Positions 40,237 to 51,300 of a stretch of 64,000 nucleotides of DNA are shown here, one piece after another (within the stretch, counting starts at the first letter, position 1; every line of letters begins with the position of its first letter). The stretch is taken from NCBI RefSeq assembly GCF_014898815.1, contig NW_026515542.1:434001-498000 (forward strand). Reading direction: 5' to 3'. The stretch is from Panonychus citri (Eukaryota; Arthropoda; Arachnida; Trombidiformes; Tetranychidae). The position numbers were made by a program, and so were the translations under genes. The notes under the pieces are model-generated. The model worked only from the letters and a program-made list of their open reading frames with translations. It was not told the origin of the DNA and did no database searches.

Positions 40237-41175
40237 AATGTTTTACTTGTTGATGGTCTAGGAATTGGTGAAGCTTGAGATGATGAGGAAGATGAAGATA
40301 AAGTCAGTGACTTTAGATCGGGTAGACGTTTGAATTGGTCTATGAATGATTCCCAATTTTGTTTGACTTTGTATTTATTTGATCTTTTATTGATCGGTTC
40401 ATCAGGATGAATTGATGATGTTTTTCGTTTTTGTGATGGATTAGGCACAGGAATTGTTTCTTCGATTTCAACTCTTTTAAAGTAATCGCTGAATCCTTGA
40501 ATCCATTCTTCTCGAATATTAAATGAAGTAACATTTTCTTGATTCAATCGAGTTTCAATACGAGCACAATTATAAGTTGAATCGGTTATCGGATCATCAG
40601 GTTCTCTGAATGTTTCTCCAATGAAACTGTCATCGAATTTGAAGTTAATTGACTTCTCATTACACCAATTGTTCATATGTTGATTAGCAATCTCGTATTT
40701 TCCGACGAATACACAATTACCTTTGATACATTTAACACTGTAGCTTAAGAGATCATCTTGTCTGAAGGGTTGAATTAATAAACTAACTGATGGACAAGAG
40801 AGGGTTAAACATTTAAATTGTTGTCCAATCAAGTCAATGACTTGATCACGTTGGACTCTGTGATTGTTTTCCAATTTGAACAAAATTACTAAATAGTAGG
40901 CACACTTGAGACAATATTTGAGATCACAAGCACCACAACAAACTGGTTCACGAGCGAGATGACAACATAAATTGCATAAATCTCTTGGTCGAGGCTCTTC
41001 AGAATTCACAGAAACGATGTATCCTGGTTCAGGTTTAACAATTTCATTCGCTTTATTGAAGGTGTTGTTGCTGTAATCGGCTCTGGTTGAAATTTTTTCT
41101 TTGATGAAATCATAGAAAACAGGGAGAGATAATGTTGAATTTCTCTTCGACTGGAAGTTCTCGATACGAAGTCAT
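40194..41175 (-). CDS. Third coding region, first half: RING/TRAF-like zinc domain protein
   Basis: It lies 417 bases after integrase, in the envelope position. The best start is the ATG at 41175 (context ACC ATG A); a frame change near 41130 leads into the main open frame, which ends at 40194. After a short N-terminus there is a dense cysteine cluster (CNLC, then CCGAC, then CLKC) like a RING or other treble-clef zinc fold. Then come C-x5-C and a C-x5-C...H-x4-C set (CIKGNC followed by HMNNWC) like a TRAF-type zinc finger. The rest is polar, with NKRSNK and a Ser-rich tail. RING plus TRAF-type fingers are found in E3 ubiquitin ligases; ligase activity here is inference. No envelope-like signal peptide or membrane segment. 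Its end overlaps the exonuclease frame by 43 bases. Confidence 0.75.
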
Positions 41176-41591
41176 GGTGATTGAAGAAAAGTCAGAGACT
41201 TTGAAGATCACTGAACAAACAATAAGGAAATGGTAATTGAAGATGAACTGGAACTGGAACAAAGTCAGTGACTTTCTGTCCTGCAGAGCAAAACAATTTG
41301 AATGTAACACAGTTTTAACTTGGAATCACTTTGAATTTTAAATGTTAGTTTGAATTGAAAGTTTGTTGAATTTTGAAATTGAAAGAATTTCACTTGAAAA
41401 ATTTAGAAAACGAACTTGATGAAATTTGTTTAAACAAAGAGAAGTGATGATAAACGGGTTAAGAGAGTAAATGAGGAAGTAGAGGTGTGACGATTAATGT
41501 ATGGTCATTGTCTCTTCCTAGAAATGGATTTTAGGCGCTTTTCTTAAAAGTCAATTGACTTCTAATTGATTTTCACTGTTCATTGTTTCGA

Positions 41592-42866
41592 TCAATTTGA
41601 TATGAACAAAATTAGATTTTCTGCTTTCAGAGTTTTCAAATTAACCATTTTAACAGCTGAATTGTAGATTTCAATGATTATATATTTTCCATCCCATGAG
41701 GCGTTAGTTTACCTAACTTTTATCGTGTAACTGAACTCGTTTAGCAACAATATCTCCAACTTTATATGGAATCGATTTATCTGGTTCATTAATTAATCTT
41801 TTCTTGATTTTCCAATTGTTTTAGTCTTACTTTTCTCGAATTTCGTTTATGTTTGGTCATTTGGTTCTTGTTGAATTTCTAATTCGTTAAGAAGTGGGTT
41901 ATTCAGTTGAATGTTGAACAATAGCTCGTATGGTGAAAGTCCTAGACTTTCTGATGGTGTGAATTGTAACTAATTATAATTTCTCGAATTTTTGATCCCA
42001 TTCTTGGCGTTTTCCGCGAACATTTTATTCGTTGACCAATTATACCATTGACTCGTTCTACTAATCCTTGAGTTTGTGGTCGATACGGTGATGATCTTTG
42101 ATGACGAATACCATTAGTGTTGAGATATTCTTTAAATTCATCTGAACGGAAACACGGGCCATTGTCCGATTGGATTATTTTCGGGATACCGATGAATGTA
42201 GTTAAACAATTAACGAAGTCAATGACTTCTTTAGAACGTTGGTTTGAATAAGCTTTTGCATAAACGAATTTAGTAAGAACATCAACTGCTACAATAAGAT
42301 ATTGATTTCTCTTTTTCGAGGGTAGAAATGGACCTTGGATGTCGATTTGAATCCTTGCGAATGGATTTTCGGGAATCGGCATAGATCTTTTCACTTCATG
42401 ATTAACCGTTTTTGGTTTAAATTTGATGCACTAACACACTTTTAATTTTATTAGCGATGATTTCATCCATGTTTTGGAACCAAAATGTATTTTTAATCTT
42501 TTTCAGTGTTGGTTTAAGTCCAAAATGTCCTCCGATTGGGTCATCATGGTAACTTGAATAAATTTTGTTTATCATGTGATGAGGTAACACAATTGCTAAT
42601 TTTCCGTGTTTGATTCTTCGATAAAGAATCGATTGACGCACTGTATATTTACGTTTAAGTTCACCTTGATTAACTTGTTTGATGATTCGTTTTATATTTG
42701 AATCTCTTTGTTGTTCTTCACCAATTGTTGAGTCTTTTTCTTGTAGAATTGGATTAGAAATGTTGAGAATGAACTTATCGAATGTGTGTTGATCCATGAT
42801 ATCTGGTTGCTGAATTTTATCGTTGATTTGATCGATTAATTCACGAACATAAGCAATACGATACAT
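41592..42866 (-). pseudogene. Integrase (frame-broken)
   Basis: The N-terminal zinc region (42866-42417) ends with GGHFGLKPTLKKIKNTFWF, the usual HHCC surroundings. The catalytic core (42394-41942) contains QIDIQGPF, QSDNGPCF and GLVERVNG; 35 residues separate the second Asp from Glu, so D,D-35-E is intact. The C-terminal part is in other frames: YKVGDIVAKRVQL and IIEIYNSAVKMVNL, resembling the GPY/F-type domain, ending near 41592. At least three frame breaks. Confidence 0.88.
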
Positions 42867-43013
42867 TTGTTGTTCATGTTTTCACTTTCTGTTAAGTCTT
42901 CGATGTCGCATCTCTCATTGAGAATATCGGGAGAAGGTAATGAATTGAACCAATTTGGATCTGGATTATCGATGTGAACGATATGACCGTAATTTATTGA
43001 AGTCGGACTGACT

Positions 43014-43660
43014 TCATGGCAACAGAAGGTACTTGAAATCTTCTTCTTCGATCGTTCCTTTCTTTTTGTTTTTCCATTCAGTCGAGCGACTGAAACAATC
43101 TGCTGGATGAGTTTCACCTTTTTCATATTGAATTGTATATTTAAATTGAGCAAGTAAATTAGCCCAACGATGAAGACGAGTACATTTGAATTCGGTCTTT
43201 CGAAGGCTACAAAGGGCATGGTGATCGCTGATCACGATGAATCTCTTTCGATTAGATAGTGTTGATATTTTTGATTCCAACTACAACAGCTAGACATTCT
43301 TCTCGGTGATGGTGTAAGCTAATTGATGCTTTGCCAATTTAGATCCAAAATAACTTACTGGTCTCCAATCATCGTTTTCTAATTGCAATAGCATACCTAC
43401 AGCAACAGAACTGGCGTCGACCATTAACTTATGCTCTTTTCGGGGTCATATTGCGCTAATTCACAATTTTGATGAGTGAATCTTTATTTTTCCCAACATC
43501 TTTGGTGAATTGATAACCATTTGAATCTTCCTGTTTTCTTTGAACAAAGTTCGAAAAGATTAGATGCTAGAGTTGAATAGTTTGGGACGAACTTAGATAA
43601 ATAGTTGAAAAGTCAAGCTGACTTTGTAATGCTTTGACGTCTTTTGCGGTTCAAAGGCTT
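43014..43660 (-). pseudogene. RNase H domain (frame-broken)
   Basis: Downstream of RT there is VDASSVAVGMLLQL (first catalytic Asp), then YFGSKL and an AYTITEK-like stretch. In another frame (43280-43014) are ISDHHALCSL, RWANLLAQFKYTIQY and HPADCFSRS, all standard for gypsy RNase H. It would degrade the RNA strand of the RNA/DNA hybrid. Several frame shifts separate the pieces. Confidence 0.85.
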
Positions 43661-44260
43661 TTAATCTCGAAACTTTTCGGGATCTGGTTTAACTGATTTT
43701 CCTGAGATTATGTGACCAAGAAACTTGATTTCTGAATGACCAAATTTGCATTTATCTGGTTGAATTTTCAGTCCATATTCTTTTATTCTTTCAAACACTT
43801 TTGAAGCATTTGAGATTAACTCGTTGAAAGTTTTACCAATTATCACAACATCGTCGATATAAGCTAGACAGATTCGATAGAGTAAATCACCAAAAATCCT
43901 ATTCACGAATTCCTGGAAATAAGCTGGACTATCGGCTAAACCCATGGGTAATCTTTTATATTGATAGATACCCTTTTCGGTAGCAAAGCAACTTTTCTCG
44001 TTCTGATGGTTTGAGCTCTATTTGATGGAATCCTTGCGAAATCGATCGAGATGAAGTAATTAAAACCTGCCAATGCTTGAATATGATCGTCTACATTAGG
44101 CATCAATTTCCTTGTTCGACAGAGGCATTCAATTCTACGAAGCTAGTGACCAATCGATATGAGCCATTAGATTTTGGTACGAGAAATGCTGGTGAGCATC
44201 CTCTTGATTTCGATGGTTCGATGATATCATTTTCTAAAGTTCTTTAACTTTTCTTCCATA
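43661..44260 (-). pseudogene. Reverse transcriptase (frame-broken)
   Basis: From the upstream side, RT motifs appear in different frames: SPAFLVPKSNGSYR (motif 1), then a KLMP-like stretch, FISIDF (motif 3), GFHQIEL, and LPMGLADSPAYFQ (motif 4). The last 95 residues are in one frame (43945-43661) with the catalytic YIDD box at 43861-43850 and FLGHIIS. Three or more frame changes fall in about 300 bases. The set and order of motifs is that of gypsy-class polymerases. Confidence 0.9.
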
Positions 44261-44673
44261 ACCTCTCATTTTGGACCAAGACGATATGGGTTACATTGAG
44301 GATTGGGTTCATTCAATGTCAATATTAATATCAACTACATCGGATGTGATTTTCCAAGATCGTATTTGTGTAAAGAAAATGTATCTTTATACTCATCTAA
44401 GAAATTTTCCATCATTGATTTTTCTTCTGGTTTCAAATCGGTTGCGATGTTTTTGATTAGAGTTGATTTTAGATTGTTGATATCATTTGAAATTCATCTT
44501 TCCGTTTATCGAGTTTTCTTTTGATAGATAATTTGAATCTTCTTTTGAAGTTGATTGTTGATAATCGTTGAAATTCATCATCTATTTGTTGATTTTATTT
44601 TTCTTCCGTCGTTTTCTTTTTTGGTGAATCGGTAGAATCTATCACATCACTTGACAGTCCAGGTTCAGAAGAT

Positions 44674-45243
44674 TCAAGTCACTGACTTCATTGAAGACCT
44701 CGAAGACTCGATTCTTTCACTTGAGAACTGAAGGTTGTTGATTGACTCATCGAATTGTTTTCCAAAGGTACGAGGGAAATAGTTAGCGAATAAATAGTCC
44801 CAACAAGCTTGAGTTGGTGATCTAATTTTCACTTGAACCGGTTGACCAAAGCGTAAAATTTTAAACTGTTTTGTTTCTTGATTACCGATGATGGTTATAG
44901 ATGCACTATGAATGAAATTATGACCTAAGATAAGATCATATGACGGGTTTTCGAACACAAATACACGAAGAGCTTCCTCGGTGTAGTTTGGGTAGATTCT
45001 GATGAAAATTTGAGTGACTCCGATAGCTTTTACAGGTTCGTTTTCCTTGCTGAATCCTCGGAACTCGTGAGCTGATTTGTAGATTCTCAATCCTAATTTC
45101 CCAGCTAGATCGAGTGACATAAGTGTTGAACCAGCGCCAGTATCTACCAGAGCTTCTATCATTGTACTTTGGTCACGATCAATAACTTGTACTTGAAGGG
45201 TTGGATCATTACCACGCGTTGAGAGAGTCGACGAAGTGTTCAC
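44674..45243 (-). pseudogene. Retrotransposon aspartic protease segment
   Basis: An open stretch of about 190 residues carrying the retropepsin active site VDTGAGSTLM (catalytic Asp codon at 45144-45142) and the later LILGHNFI motif, as in the ILGxxxL-type strand of retroviral-like proteases. It would cleave Gag-Pol. It lies between the zinc knuckle and reverse transcriptase and has no own ATG, as expected for part of a polyprotein. The 3' end runs into a broken linker before RT. Confidence 0.88.
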
Positions 45244-45249
45244 TGTTAT

Positions 45250-46608
45250 TGGAGCTTTTCACCTTCGATCCTTTTTCTTGCTCGACAATCGCTGATTGTA
45301 TGCCGTGTTTACAAAATTCACAAACTACTTGTTGATTAGTTGATTGTTGATTTGACTGTTGTTGATTGCATTTGCGGTTGATTGTTTTGTGTTTGTTGGT
45401 TTGTTGGTTGTTGGCTTTGGGTTTGATTTTGATTTGTTTGGTTTTGATTCTGCTGATAATTGTTACTTCTAGATCTTTTTGATTGTTTCTATTACCTTGA
45501 TAACCATTTTGATTTGATTGGTTTGATTTGGATCATTTGTTTGATTTTTAGGATAAGTTTGTCTTTGTGTTTGACCTTGCTCTTTGCTGATTAGCTAATG
45601 AAAGGATTTGATTATTGTTGTAAGCTTTCATTTAATTAGAACTAAATCTATTGTATTGTAATTCAAATTACTAGTTAATTTTGTTCTAAGATCATAGGGT
45701 AAAGAATGAAGAATATAATGCACAATACATTCTTCTGGTATATTTGGAATTTTCAATTCTGCTGCTTTTTTGATTTTCTCTACATGTAAGACTGGATCGT
45801 TACCTTTATAGAATTTGAGATTGAAAAGTGTATGAAGAGCTGAAATCATTTCATGAGTTCCTATGTGATTTTCTCGTAATCTATTACAAACTTGTCTGAA
45901 GGTCAAGAAAGGTTCATCTGACTGAAGTCGCTTGACTTCATCATACATTTTCTTTGGTAGATTCAAACAGAGAATTCTCAGTGAGATGGAATCATCAAAC
46001 TGAAGTATTTCAAGGGTTGATTCTAATCCTTCTAACCATTCATGAAGATTATCTGACTCTTTATATTTTTTGTAAACCTTCAACCAACTTGAATGAAAAT
46101 TTGGTTGATTATATTGAGGTTGATCAATAGGTAACTGAGGAGAAATTGTGAATTGATCTTCATTGATTGTGTTCTGAGGAATTTCTTGTCTACTTGTACT
46201 TGGTAGAGGAATATTTTCTTTATATTCTTGATTAGCGGATAGAAAGAAAATTTTCAATTGAGGCTCAGTCATCTGACCTTTGAGATCGTCATAAGTCAGT
46301 GACTTATCTTCTGATTCAAAATAACCTAAATCAAAGAGTTTCTAATATTATCAGTCATACCATTAGCTCTTAACTTTTCATCTTATCTGGACAACAAAAC
46401 CAATCAAAGCAAAAGGGTTTTGAGATTTTTCTTGGATCATCAGAATCACCATAAAATCATCATTGTTTCCAAAGCTTCATTGAATCGTCGTGTGAGATAA
46501 GCGTCTTTAGATAGTAGTAACACCAACTTCAATGAATCGACTTTTATTTTCTTCTGATTTGGAAAATTCACCAATTGTAATGTCTATTGGCTTATTTGGA
46601 TCGACCAT
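45250..46608 (-). pseudogene. Gag (frame-broken), with CCHC zinc knuckle
   Basis: The likely start is the ATG at 46608 (MVDPNKPIDI). The frame breaks several times before an open stretch from 46272 to 45628 that holds the capsid-like helical region (WLEGLESTLEIL, FYKGNDPVLHVEKI), as in retrotransposon gag proteins. Next comes an Asn/Gln-rich linker and then a CCHC zinc knuckle at about 45325-45283, C-E-F-C-K and H-T-I-S-D-C, split by one more frame change. The role would be to coat and package the element RNA. At least four frame breaks mean this copy, as sequenced, cannot make intact Gag. Confidence 0.8.
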
Positions 46609-46884
46609 GATGTCACTTTCAAATGAGTAATAGGATGATGATGAAGAGGTTGAGATGTTTATGATTAAACGTTTTTAAGAGAAGAGATGATGAAGAAGAT
46701 GAAAGTCAGTGACTTTCAATTGTTCTTTGAAGGTCACACGTGTAGAAGATAATGAATTGAATTTGGGTGAACACAATTTGAAGAAAGAAGCACAATAAAG
46801 TCAGAGACTTTAGGTAAGTTTTGGGCTTATTTTTGCCTATTGAAGCACAGCGAAGAGAATAACTTTAATTGTTGATTAGAGAAA

Positions 46885-46902
46885 GCTCGGATATCTCCAC
46901 CA
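46885..46902 (-). promoter_or_regulatory. Candidate primer binding site
   Basis: On the minus strand, two bases inside the 5' LTR, is TGGTGGAGATATCCGAGC. The leading TGG, complementary to a tRNA CCA end, and the position fit a primer binding site. The tRNA was not identified. Confidence 0.5.
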
Positions 46903-46904
46903 TT

Positions 46905-47395
46905 TGTGAGGGTGCACAAAATGAGTTCTTGTACGATTGGTGAACTCAGACCAAGATCGATAAAGGGGACAAATTTTCTCTAACTAAGATTTCAAAAGTC
47001 AATGACTTTTTACTAATTAGACTTGACCACAATTAAAAATATCACAACAAAGTAAATCACAAAGTAATTGAAATTTAATTAACTCAAAGGTGAGAAGTAT
47101 CAATTGAGAGTAACACAAGAAATTAATTTGAAATAGAAATTATCAAAATGGAGTAAATAGAAAGAGGAAAAGGAAAAGATTTAGGGTTTAGAGTAATATA
47201 AAAGAAACAGTTTATCAATCAACTTGGAAGTAGTAGTGGCGAGTAAAAGCATTTGTTTCTACTGACTTCTGTTAGAAAAGAATCTTCTTTATATTCTATT
47301 CTTTTTAACGGTAGAGGGAAATTTGAATTTGATTGACAAATGAAAATTAATCAAAAGAGGGTCGCAATTAGTCACATGAGTGTAAACCCCTTACA
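46905..47395 (-). repeat. 5' LTR
   Basis: 491 bp, same length as the 3' LTR, with TG...CA ends. It should hold promoter and R region for minus-strand transcription. It includes one palindrome copy at 46995-47009. Confidence 0.95.
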
Positions 47396-47506
47396 TTATA
47401 TCAATGATAATTTTTTCCACTGCTCATTTAATTCACTTCCTAGTTCATCTACCACAAATCCAACAGGAAAAGCTTGAAATGATTGGTATCAAATGTCAGA
47501 ATTGAA

Positions 47507-48399
47507 TAATATTGTTATATTATTGTCTTGACTATAAAAAAAACAGGGTGAATATTTCATGTTCATTTTATCAGAAAAAAATATTCTCAACCCTTGATCA
47601 TAATTGGATTCATTTTAATAACTTCATTTTTAACCCACTCATGTATTATCATGATAACTTAGTTAATCGTTGTTTAACCTTTAAATTGGTTGTTGATTGT
47701 TTAAAATAAAACGGGAAAGGAAATGATTATGATTAGTTTAATTTAAATTCAACTTTTCTCTTCATGAATATGAAACAAAGTGTAAATAAAAATGCTCACA
47801 ACATATGAAATTTTATCAGTGGAAAAGTAAACAAAATCCTCCAAGTGATTTTATTATCCATTGGAATGAACAAATCACCAATCGGAATTGAGATTGAGAA
47901 GTAAACTTTTCACTTTGATACAAATTCTAAATCAGATAAATGTTGAAATTAATATTGTTATATTATTGTCTTGACTATAAAAAAAACAGGGTGAATATTT
48001 CATGTTCATTTTATCAGAAAAAAATATTCTCAACCCTTGATCATAATTGGATTCATTTTAATAACTTCATTTTTAACCCACTCATGTATTATCATGATAA
48101 CTTAGTTAATCGTTGTTTAACCTTTAAATTGGTTGTTGATTGTTTAAAATAAAACGGGAAAGGAAATGATTATGATTAGTTTAATTTAAATTCAACTTTT
48201 CTCTTCATGAATATGAAACAAAGTGTAAATAAAAATGCTCACAACATATGAAATTTTATCGAGTGGAAAAGTAGAAAACAAAATCCACTCCAAGTGATTT
48301 TATTATCCATTGGAATGAACAAATCACCAATCGGAATTGAGATTGAGAAGTAAACTTTTCACTTTGATACAAATTCTAAATCAGATAAATGTTGAAATT
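47507..48399. repeat. Tandem duplication, unit about 443-449 bp
   Basis: Unit 1 (about 47507-47949) and unit 2 (about 47950-48399) are identical by eye except for three small insertions/deletions within about 30 bases (unit 2 has six extra bases near 48256-48292). No substitutions were seen. It begins about 110 bases beyond the LTR element. It is either a very recent duplication or an assembly artefact from two haplotypes. Confidence 0.9.
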
Positions 48400-51300
48400 C
48401 AACTGAATTTTGGGTGTTGATTCTGGTTTAAAGGTGTAAGACTAGTAACTAATGTTTTCCATGTTAGTTTGTTAGCTTTTGATAGTAAAAGGGGAACATT
48501 TTTATTATATAAGGTTCGAACTTTTTTTTATGTCGATTGTAACAAACATTTTACTTCATTCGATGAGTTAAATTGTTTGAATTTCTGATGATGATCAAGT
48601 TTCAGGACAATTTAGTTGAATCGAATTCAATAAATAAATATAATATTAAATAATACTCTTTCTCTATTATTATCACATCGAACTGTTGTTTAGAACTTTT
48701 TTTCTTCTTTTCTTTCGATTTTCTTTCTGTTCCAATTCACAATTTGGAATAAAATTTTTATCAAAATGAAGAGAAATTTTTTATTTCTCCTTTTAAATAA
48801 CATTCTTTTTCCCTAATGATGATCCAATTAACTTTTCATAATTAGAATCACTGAAAATTCATTCTGATAATGATATGAAATTGTTTAGATCAAATCTCAG
48901 ACTCTAATTAAATTTAGCTGATCAACTTAATTATCTCAATTTTCTTGTTTCTAAACTCAGCTGATTGAATCAACATCGGTTACTGGTTAATCGTTATGGT
49001 TAAGCTTAATCATTATGACTCATTAATCAAAAAGTTAACCTGAGATGATTATGATTATGATAAGTGAATGGAACCAGGAAGTTGGTGAGATTATTATTTT
49101 GTTGATAATCATTTGATTGTTGCTTGAGATAAATGATTTTTAATCATCGATGACAATCAATTATCATCAATGATCATTATCTTTGGGTTTATAATTAATT
49201 GTCAATAGTTTTTCATGTGATTATCATTGACTGTCCATCTCACCAATTTAATGATTTAATGATTACCCAGTTATTATCAGATAATAATTGAATGAAAATT
49301 GTTGATTAGACAATCAGATCGCTTAATTGATTGGTTTGCAAAAAAAAATTAGATAATTGATTTATCAATGGGTTAAGTTCTGGATCTGATTAAGTTTTCC
49401 CCTGATCGTTATAACATTAAATTCAGTTGCTATATTGATGATGATCATCATAATTATCATCATCTCAATTATTTCACTTCTGATTATGATGAAGATTATC
49501 ATCCAATATCTTTCTTTTTCCTCTTTCTTTTGTCATCATCATCATCATCATCTCATTTTCAGACTTATTATTTATCTTAGAGATTTCTGAGTTCTCCCTC
49601 AATTCTAGGAACCACAGTAATATAATGTTCCCCCCACCCTGAATTAGTCGCTCTATTGATTGCAACCATTTGCAGAGATCATCAAGAAATAATATCATGA
49701 AGAAAAAAATATTAATTCTCCGAGATTATGAGTAAAAATTGATTCAATTTTTCATGGAAATCAGAACTTTTTTTTTCGCAAATCCTTTCCTCGCTTTGTT
49801 GAGCCATTTTACACCTTTGAAAGTTTATCATTTATCATATGAATAGTTATCTAGTTAGGAATATTAATTAGATCATTATTATCAGCCAGTTATCATCATT
49901 ATCGTGTGGTTATCAGTTTATTCACCTGAGGTTATGAGGGAATCGTTAAGTCTTTCAAATAGTTCTTATTTTCTTCCTTTCTGTTTCTGTCTAATCAAAT
50001 TGTGAATCACAATTTTCCATTTATTTTCATGATAATATAACAATTACTTATATTTACATTTCTCACATGATATGAATCTTCATTTAATTTTCTATCTCAT
50101 TATCTCCTATTCATTTATGTATATAAATGAATATCTTATCTTATTGCAAGATGATTATCTAGATTTTACCATGAGATGATTATCATGAAGATGAATGTTT
50201 TCTTTCCTTTAATGGTGAACAAAACTTTCACTTGTAAAGATAGAATGGTGGAAAATATTTTCTCTCTCTAATTCATCAACATCAGAATTAATTTAATTTC
50301 AAATAACCTTCTTCTCTTCATTACCCAAACATAATATTTCCTGTGAAGATTTTTCCTTGCAGAGATTGAAATTGAAATTTCTACTAAAAGTTGAACCAAC
50401 TAACGATAATCAGGTGAATGTAATTCTGTCCAATCATAATCATTAATATTTGAGATATTCAGTTGACAACAAGTGAATACATCTTAATAGACAAGTTTAG
50501 AGAATCTGCTTAATTGTTCAAAAATCATTCAGAAAATCAAAGGAGGTCTTCACAATCGACCTCATCTTTAATGCCAATGGTAAGTCCAATCGGGTAAACA
50601 TGATGATCATTTAGTACAATCAGCAAAATCGTCCATAATAATTGGCTGATTGTTCCAATGTTGCTGTTTGTTGATTACAGTTACAATCAGTAGATAACAT
50701 CAGTATTATTAATACACTAATTAAAAAACATTTTCAGAGCAGACTGTAGATCAAGCTTCTATTTAGACTATGATAGTTTAGATCCTGGTGCAATTTTTTT
50801 ACATGGTGATTATTTGGTAATATGAAATTATATTTTATTCACGTTTATACCCTACAACTTGACGATTTGACTGATTTATATAAAATTCAAATGGCATAAC
50901 ATTCAGGGGATAAAGTTTGACTTGTTAATAGCTCAAAAGTTGACATTATTTAAGTTGAAAACCGTGACGACTATTTAACTCATGGAAATTTTTGAATTGC
51001 CCGTTTCTAATTCTCTCATCAAGCTTGGAATTTGTTTATTGGCCTATCTAATCAGATCGATTGAATCGTCTTCCTGGAAATTCATGTTTTGTTTGTGTTT
51101 GGGTTTATTTTTCATTCACCATGAAAAAAATAATAGCCTTTGTCAACCATGGAAAGAAATTGCAGAATGAACTTGTTTCAACCTAAAGCTCAGGTTAAAA
51201 TTAGGTTGTGTTTCTCTGCAACATTGAATTCATTCTGGGTGATTCTGAATTGTCATGATACTTGTTAAATTTTTTATTCTTCTTTTATTAATAATTTATT

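Larger units (their letters stand above)
38367..47009. repeat. Dispersed palindrome family AAAGTCANTGACTTT (17-20 copies)
   Basis: Close matches start at 38368, 38825, 39953, 40300, 40831 (inside a 19-base perfect palindrome from 40828), 41188, 41261, 41548 (even-centred AAGTCAATTGACTT), 42215, 42998, 43609, 44676, 45923, 46291, 46701, 46797 and 46995. Looser relatives lie at 39234, 39698 (GAAGTTACTAACTTC) and 40641. They occur in LTRs, leader, gag, pol, the gap after pol and the third coding region, at mean spacing of about half a kilobase. I saw none outside the element. As RNA each could form a six-pair stem with a three-base loop; as DNA each is a dyad of TGACTT half-sites. Confidence 0.88.
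38278..47395 (-). mobile_element. Full-length Ty3/gypsy-class LTR retrotransposon with extra 3' coding region
   Basis: About 9.1 kb, transcribed on the minus strand. Two 491-bp LTRs bound it, flanked by the 4-bp direct repeat TTAT (38274-38277 and 47396-47399). The order from the 5' LTR is primer-binding-site candidate, gag with a CCHC zinc knuckle, aspartic protease, reverse transcriptase, RNase H, integrase with D,D-35-E and a chromodomain-free C-terminal region, then an extra coding region (zinc domain plus DEDDh exonuclease) and the 3' LTR. Protease-RT-RNase H-integrase order is the Ty3/gypsy order. Gag and pol are interrupted by many frameshifts, while the LTRs differ by one substitution, so insertion was recent. 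A palindrome of consensus AAAGTCANTGACTTT is repeated throughout. Confidence 0.93.

Noticed and set aside
38800..41175. Envelope gene at the usual position of the LTR element
   Set aside because: No signal peptide, cleavage site or membrane anchor; the motifs are zinc-binding and DEDDh exonuclease.
41110..41310. Separate 66-codon hydrophobic protein upstream of the zinc domain
   Set aside because: Its first codon is GTG; only the part after the ATG at 41175 has a good start, and it leads by one frame change into the zinc-domain frame.
47512..48152. Two copies of a conserved-looking 65-70 residue frame
   Set aside because: They match each other only because of the tandem DNA duplication; composition is not protein-like.
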